Notes under the pieces: generated by a model
Seen by the model: the letters and a program-made list of their open reading frames with translations, nothing else
Databases searched by the model: none
What the model was told of the DNA's origin: nothing
Origin: Chloroflexota bacterium
Lineage (GTDB): Bacteria; Chloroflexota; Dehalococcoidia; Lucifugimonadales; Lucifugimonadaceae
NCBI GenBank assembly: GCA_016189845.1
Contig: JACPRT010000055.1
Span: 1-5,358 of the forward strand
Direction: 5' to 3'
Length of the DNA: 5,358 bases
Program-made: the position numbers and the translations under genes
Shown: positions 5,177-5,358 of the stretch, in pieces
Layout of the letters: every line of letters starts with the position of its first letter
How positions within the stretch are numbered: position 1 is the first letter of the stretch

Positions 5177-5358
5177 TTGTCAACTTCGGGAGTTACTCCC
5201 CTGAACAGAACAGAAGCCGCCGCCCTTTGGTCCGCCGCTCTTGGTTTCCTCCAGGTCGAGATCCCCAGGCCAAACTTCGAAACGTGGCTCAAAGAAACCA
5301 GGGCCGTGAGGTTCGAGGATGACTGCCTCGACATAGGTACCAACAGCGCGTTCGCCGC
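5177..5358 (+). CDS. dnaA: Chromosomal replication initiator DnaA, N-terminal part (gene runs off the right edge)
   Basis: The first 60 codons of DnaA, the AAA+ ATPase that binds the origin, opens it and loads the replicative helicase. Only domain I is visible: ALWSAALGFLQVEIPRPNFE (about 16-35), followed by TWLKETRAVRFEDDCLDIG and NSAFA, which matches the family pattern LW..AL..L...I..P.FETWLK..........L.I..PN.F; FETW is at 34-37. The ATPase and DNA-binding domains are beyond the window. After an in-frame TGA at 5129-5131 the first usual start is TTG 5177, taken here, with only a weak GGA before it. A CTG at 5201, preceded by CGGGAG, would give a start nearer to the family norm but CTG starts are rare. 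A perfect inverted repeat GGGAGT-T-ACTCCC (5188-5200) lies over the first codons and could fold in the RNA. Divergent from fmt. Confidence 0.9.
   Translation, partial: MSTSGVTPLNRTEAAALWSAALGFLQVEIPRPNFETWLKETRAVRFEDDCLDIGTNSAFA

Noticed and set aside
4990..5343. 117-codon minus-strand frame across the dnaA start
   Set aside because: It overlaps dnaA antisense, runs through the minus-strand terminator-like hairpin, and has no recognisable domain.
1..5358. CRISPR array, insertion sequence or prophage
   Set aside because: No regularly spaced long repeats, transposase-like frames, terminal inverted repeats or phage genes are seen.

Overview
The window is a GC-rich stretch of bacterial chromosome that looks like core genome. 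It carries four recognisable genes: fmt (methionyl-tRNA formyltransferase), ileS (isoleucyl-tRNA synthetase) and the 5' part of a DNA methyltransferase, all on the minus strand, and the 5' end of dnaA on the plus strand. The DnaA N-terminus (FETWLKETRA) and the type 2 IleRS would suit a Chloroflexota-like lineage, but this is a low-confidence guess from protein style; nothing in the window fixes the taxon. I see no mobile element, CRISPR array, tRNA or rRNA.

Layout from left to right. Positions 1-319 (minus): N-terminal 106 residues of an SAM-dependent DNA methyltransferase with motif I DPFCGTGTT; the rest lies beyond the left edge. Positions 320-456: a spacer with no convincing gene. Positions 457-3636 (minus): a 1059-residue type 2 IleRS whose class I signature is GVHH rather than HxGH, with other unusual active-site motifs. 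Positions 3637-3792: the fmt-ileS gap, holding a strong intrinsic terminator just 45 bp before the ileS start, preceded by a short hairpin and a T-box-like word. Positions 3793-4734 (minus): fmt. Positions 4735-5176: a 442-bp divergent intergenic region between fmt and dnaA, rich in palindromes, phased short repeats and two facing terminator-like hairpins; it is a natural candidate for an origin-proximal regulatory region, though canonical DnaA boxes are not evident. Positions 5177-5358 (plus): the first 60 codons of dnaA.

fmt and ileS both feed translation: Fmt makes the initiator formyl-Met-tRNA and IleRS charges tRNA-Ile. They probably form one transcription direction, with the terminator between them acting as a partial stop or a conditional attenuator for ileS. 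dnaA is transcribed away from them from the shared intergenic region.

The most interesting item is the GVHH active-site signature of IleRS. A swap of the first and third residues of HxGH to GxHH is, as I recall from published work on bacterial IleRS2, linked to very high mupirocin resistance. Next are the terminator in the ileS leader, and the exactly 44-bp-spaced ACCCC(C)TCG repeats upstream of dnaA.
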